Below are positions 61,313 to 64,000 of a stretch of 64,000 nucleotides of DNA, in pieces. The notes below the pieces were generated by a model, which worked only from the letters and a program-made list of their open reading frames with translations, was not told the origin of the DNA and ran no database searches. Source of the DNA: Oceaniglobus trochenteri (lineage in GTDB: Bacteria > Pseudomonadota > Alphaproteobacteria > Rhodobacterales > Rhodobacteraceae). The position numbers were made by a program, and so were the translations under genes. Numbering within the stretch: the first letter of the stretch is position 1; every line of letters begins with the position of its first letter. The stretch covers positions 372,001 through 436,000 of the forward strand of contig NZ_JACNMM010000002.1 in assembly GCF_020529025.1 (NCBI RefSeq). The letters run 5' to 3'.

Positions 61313-61943
61313 CCCCACCGTCCTGGCCTTTGACACGTCGGTCGCGCATTGCGCGGCCGCTTTGCTGTGTGGTGGCCGGATCATCGCCCAGCGGCACGAG
61401 GAAATGGCCAAGGGTCAGGCCGAACGGCTGATTCCCCTGCTTGAAGAGGTTCTTGCCGATGCCGCGCTTGGCTGGTCCGACCTGGGGCGAATCGCCTGCG
61501 GAATCGGGCCGGGCAATTTCACCGGCATCCGCATGTCGGTGTCGGCGGCGCGGGGGCTGGCGCTGTCTCTGGGCATTCCGGCCGTGGGTGTCTCATCGCT
61601 TGCGGCACAGGCCCATGGGCTGAGCGGGCCTGTCCTGTCGTCACTGGATGCGCGGCGCGGCGCGCTTTACCTTCAGGTGTTCGGCCCCGAAACACCGCCC
61701 GTGATGTGCAGCGGTGATACCCTGCCCGATCTTGCCATGTCGCGCCCCAGTTGCGTGGGCCACGACAGCGCCGCCCTTGCCGCGCACTACGGAGGCTGCG
61801 TGGTGGCACCGCCTTATCCGCTGGCCCATGCCATCGCCTTCATCGGTGCCACGGCCCCCGGCGACACGCGCCCCGCGCCTCTTTACCTGCGCGCCCCTGA
61901 TGCCGCCCCGCCGCGCGATCCGGCACCGGTGATCCTGCCGTGA
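61302..61943 (+). CDS. tsaB: tRNA threonylcarbamoyladenosine biosynthesis protein TsaB
   Basis: The 213-residue protein is the TsaB partner of TsaD, needed for the t6A modification of ANN-decoding tRNAs. It has V-L-A-F-D-T-S-V-A-H-C at the N-terminus, GIGPGNFTGIRMSVSAARGLALSL near residues 67-90 and SSLDARRGALYLQVF. The start appears to be a TTG inside the end of nfuA; no in-frame ATG or GTG gives a sensible N-terminus. The stop overlaps the GTG of rimI. The tsaB-rimI pair is widespread. Confidence 0.92.
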   Translation: MSPDPTVLAFDTSVAHCAAALLCGGRIIAQRHEEMAKGQAERLIPLLEEVLADAALGWSDLGRIACGIGPGNFTGIRMSVSAARGLALSLGIPAVGVSSLAAQAHGLSGPVLSSLDARRGALYLQVFGPETPPVMCSGDTLPDLAMSRPSCVGHDSAALAAHYGGCVVAPPYPLAHAIAFIGATAPGDTRPAPLYLRAPDAAPPRDPAPVILP

Positions 61944-62359
61944 CACCCGAGGCGATGGCGCATCTGCACGCCGGGGCCATGACCCTGCCGCGCCCCTGGA
62001 GCGCGGCCGAGTTCGCCGCCCTTCTGGCCACGCCCGGCACCTTCGCCATCGGTGATTCCCGCGCCTTCGCCCTGGGTCGGGTGATTCTGGACGAGGCCGA
62101 GCTTCTGACCCTGGCCACCGCCCCCCAACAGCGCCGCAAGGGCCTTGCCCGCACCTGCCTGGCCGGGTTTCACGCCCGGGCGCTGAGCCTTGGTGCGACT
62201 CGCGCGTTTCTAGAGGTGTCGGCAGACAATACCGCCGCGCGTGCGCTATACGATGGCGCCGGATACCGCCAAAGCGGCCTGCGCCCGCGTTATTACCGCC
62301 AGGACGGTGCGCCGCCCGTCGATGCCGTGGTGATGGCCCGCGACCTGACGGCCGCCTGA
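61940..62359 (+). CDS. rimI: Ribosomal-protein-alanine-type GNAT N-acetyltransferase
   Basis: The 139-residue GNAT protein has the acetyl-CoA loop Q-Q-R-R-K-G-L-A in TLATAPQQRRKGLARTCL, FLEVSADNTAARALYDGAGY for motif B, and an N-terminal HAGAMTLPRPWSAAEFAALL typical of RimI. It probably acetylates ribosomal protein S18 or other N-termini. The start is a GTG overlapping the tsaB stop (GTGA), as often in this gene pair. Confidence 0.88.
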   Translation: MTPEAMAHLHAGAMTLPRPWSAAEFAALLATPGTFAIGDSRAFALGRVILDEAELLTLATAPQQRRKGLARTCLAGFHARALSLGATRAFLEVSADNTAARALYDGAGYRQSGLRPRYYRQDGAPPVDAVVMARDLTAA

Positions 62360-62545
62360 CCACACGTCAATCCGCTAAAACATTGGCAAACCTGCACTCT
62401 GCCCCATGGCAAGCGGAAAAAGCTATTGACCGGCATGGCGCCCTGCGGCTTTGTTTGACCATGAGATGAACTCCGACGATCACCGATCAGGGTCGGCGCC
62501 CAGGCGCACCGGCCCCAATATGAAATATATCACTGGGAGACACAG

Positions 62546-63538
62546 ATGACCCTCATGAAAAAACTCCTCGGCGCCTCTGCCGCCATCGCCCTGAGCGCCG
62601 GCGCAGCCCTGGCCGAGCCCGGCCTCATCATCGACCTTGGCGGCAAGTTCGACAAATCCTTCAACGAATCCGCCTACAACGGCGCGCAGAAGTGGGTCGA
62701 AGACACCGGCGGCGAATACCTGGAAACCGAGCTTCAGTCCGAGGCGCAGCGCGAACAGACCATGCGCCGCATGGCCGAACGGGGCGCAAACCCCATCGTG
62801 GTTCTGGGTTTCGCCAATGCCTCGACCCTGGAAAAGGTCGCGCCCGATTACCCGGAAACCAGCTTTGCCATCGTCGACATGGTGGTGGATCAACCGAACG
62901 TGCAATCCATCGTGTTCTCGGAACATGAAGGGTCGTTCCTCGTCGGCATGATGGCCGCCATGGCCAGCGAGACCGGCACCGTTTCCTTTGTCGGTGGCAT
63001 GGATGTGCCGCTGATCCGCAAGTTCGCCTGCGGCTATGCCCAGGGCGCCGAGGCGGCCAACCCCGACGTCAAGGTCATCCAGAACATGACCGGCACCACC
63101 CCTTCGGCCTGGAACGACCCGGTGAAGGGCGCCGAACTGACCAAGGCGCAGATCGCGCAGGGGTCGGACGTTGTGTTTGCCGCCGCCGGTGGCACCGGCG
63201 TCGGTGTCCTGCAGGCCGCCAAGGACGAAGGCATCCTGTCGATCGGTGTGGATTCCAACCAGAACTACCTGCACCCCGGTTCGGTCCTCACCTCGATGAC
63301 CAAGCGGGTCGACAATGCCGTCTACACCGTGTTCGAACAGGGCGAAGAAGGCTTCACGCCGGGCATCAACGTGCTGTCTCTGGAAAATGACGGCGTCGGC
63401 TATGCCATGGACGACAACAACAAGGACCTGGTGACCGAAGAGATGGTCAACGCCCTGGAAGACGCAAAGGCCAAGATCGTCGCAGGTGAAATCAAGGTCC
63501 ACGATTACACCAGCGACGACAGCTGCCCGGCCGGCTGA
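62546..63538 (+). CDS. BMP-family ABC transporter substrate-binding protein
   Basis: The 330-residue protein has a signal peptide (residues 1-23, ending ALA) with no lipobox, so it is soluble in the periplasm. Family features are LIIDLGGKFDKSFNESAYNGAQKW at the mature start, FSEHEGSFLVGMMAAMAS, VSFVGGMDVPLIRKFACGYAQGAE and SIGVDSNQNYLHPGSVLTSM. BMP (PnrA-like) proteins usually bind purine nucleosides. It is followed seven bases on by the transporter ATPase. The 186-base leader shows no recognised riboswitch. Confidence 0.9.
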   Translation: MTLMKKLLGASAAIALSAGAALAEPGLIIDLGGKFDKSFNESAYNGAQKWVEDTGGEYLETELQSEAQREQTMRRMAERGANPIVVLGFANASTLEKVAPDYPETSFAIVDMVVDQPNVQSIVFSEHEGSFLVGMMAAMASETGTVSFVGGMDVPLIRKFACGYAQGAEAANPDVKVIQNMTGTTPSAWNDPVKGAELTKAQIAQGSDVVFAAAGGTGVGVLQAAKDEGILSIGVDSNQNYLHPGSVLTSMTKRVDNAVYTVFEQGEEGFTPGINVLSLENDGVGYAMDDNNKDLVTEEMVNALEDAKAKIVAGEIKVHDYTSDDSCPAG

Positions 63539-63545
63539 GCCGCAG

Positions 63546-64000
63546 ATGTCCGTTGATACACAGAAGGGGCGGCCCGATGCGGCCGCCCCCGCCGCCCACC
63601 CCGCCATTGAACTGAAGGGCATTTCCAAGGCCTTCGGCCCGGTGCAGGCGAACAAGGATATTGCGATCCGCGTCATGCCCGGCACGATCCACGGGATCAT
63701 CGGCGAGAACGGCGCAGGCAAATCGACGCTGATGTCGATTCTCTATGGGTTCTACAAGGCCGACGCAGGTGAGATCTTCATCGCCGGCCAGAAGACCGCC
63801 ATCCCCGACAGCCAGGCCGCCATCGCGGCGGGCATCGGCATGGTGTTCCAGCATTTCAAGCTGGTCGAGAATTTCACGGTGCTGGAAAACGTGGTCCTGG
63901 GTGCCGAAGACGGCGCGCGGTTGACCCCCAGCCTGAGCAAGGCGCGCAAGCTGCTGACCGAACTTGCGGCCGAATACGAACTGCACGTCGATCCCGATGC
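63546..64000 (+). CDS. ABC transporter ATP-binding protein of the BMP-type importer, 5' part
   Basis: This frame is open to the right edge; only the first 151 codons are present. The protein starts MSVDTQKGRPDAAAPAAH and contains Walker [21 protein letters not shown] near residues 58-77, AIAAGIGMVFQHFKLVENFTVLENVVLG, and the beginning of the helical domain. It matches the N-terminal half of the duplicated YufO/NupA-type ATPases of nucleoside importers. The second half and the permease genes should follow outside the window. Confidence 0.9.
   Translation, partial: MSVDTQKGRPDAAAPAAHPAIELKGISKAFGPVQANKDIAIRVMPGTIHGIIGENGAGKSTLMSILYGFYKADAGEIFIAGQKTAIPDSQAAIAAGIGMVFQHFKLVENFTVLENVVLGAEDGARLTPSLSKARKLLTELAAEYELHVDPD

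Overview
The window is chromosomal DNA of a high-GC alphaproteobacterium. The best fit is a member of the Rhodobacteraceae/Rhodobacterales (Roseobacter or Paracoccus type). The reasons are the dense overlapping operons, the DUF3305-DUF3306-TorD-TAT-fdhA-fdhB formate dehydrogenase cluster, the divergent putR/putA and metR/metF pairs, the xylFHGBA operon under a ROK-type XylR, and a dispersed short intergenic repeat (CTTTCTTGCxxxAAATACTC, sometimes continued by CCGCCGGAGGCG). I recognise no insertion sequence, prophage, CRISPR array or rRNA operon. No stretch longer than 300 bases lacks a gene.

Layout. 1-2.3 kb: 3' end of a KefB/KefC-type antiporter, then cobT and cobS (cobalamin lower-ligand assembly). 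2.3-13.4 kb: formate dehydrogenase region, made of a polyferredoxin-like protein, DUF3305, DUF3306, a TorD-type chaperone, a small TAT protein, the catalytic subunit FdhA and the Fe-S subunit FdhB. The membrane cytochrome b subunit FdhC lies 2 kb away on the opposite strand, beyond a glycine-zipper lipoprotein, a DUF3047 protein, a DMT-type membrane protein and tRNA-Leu(UAA). A 44-residue membrane ORF is translationally coupled to fdhC. 13.6-17.6 kb: putR/putA. 17.7-22 kb: rhomboid protease, GFA protein, inositol-phosphatase family protein, metR/metF, thioesterase. 22-27.3 kb: DUF2235 protein, an orphan molybdenum hydroxylase large subunit, a PLP decarboxylase and its divergent Lrp-type regulator. 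27.5-36.5 kb: valS, a HisC-like aminotransferase, a small membrane ORF, a zinc metallopeptidase and a large transglutaminase/DUF2126 protein.

36.5-47.9 kb: an intergenic region with strong RNA-folding potential, a TolB-like propeller protein, a di-heme cytochrome c peroxidase/MauG-type protein, a secreted FG-GAP/UnbV (CRTAC1) protein sharing an operon with xylR, and the xylose uptake and isomerase pathway xylF-xylH-xylG-xylB-xylA. 48.2-51.6 kb: a coupled operon that reads as a complete glucosylglycerol (compatible solute) pathway, with G3P dehydrogenase, a HAD phosphatase and glucosylglycerol-phosphate synthase. 51.6-56.7 kb: two membrane proteins (AbrB and TSUP families), tRNA-Val(UAC), and copA-cueR with a textbook 19-bp-spacer MerR-type promoter. 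56.8-62.4 kb: a class IV aminotransferase, an unknown membrane protein, a universal stress protein, a secreted trypsin-like protease, then nfuA-tsaB-rimI. 62.5-64 kb: a BMP-family nucleoside-type ABC importer that runs off the end.

The most noteworthy items are the glucosylglycerol operon, the candidate structured RNA at 36.49-36.64 kb with an anti-Shine-Dalgarno-like loop, the detached fdhC with its coupled micro-ORF, a 12-bp perfect hairpin containing the rhomboid start codon, and the periplasmic cytochrome/FG-GAP/TolB gene set. All functional statements come from reading the sequence and recalling the families; no database search was run.
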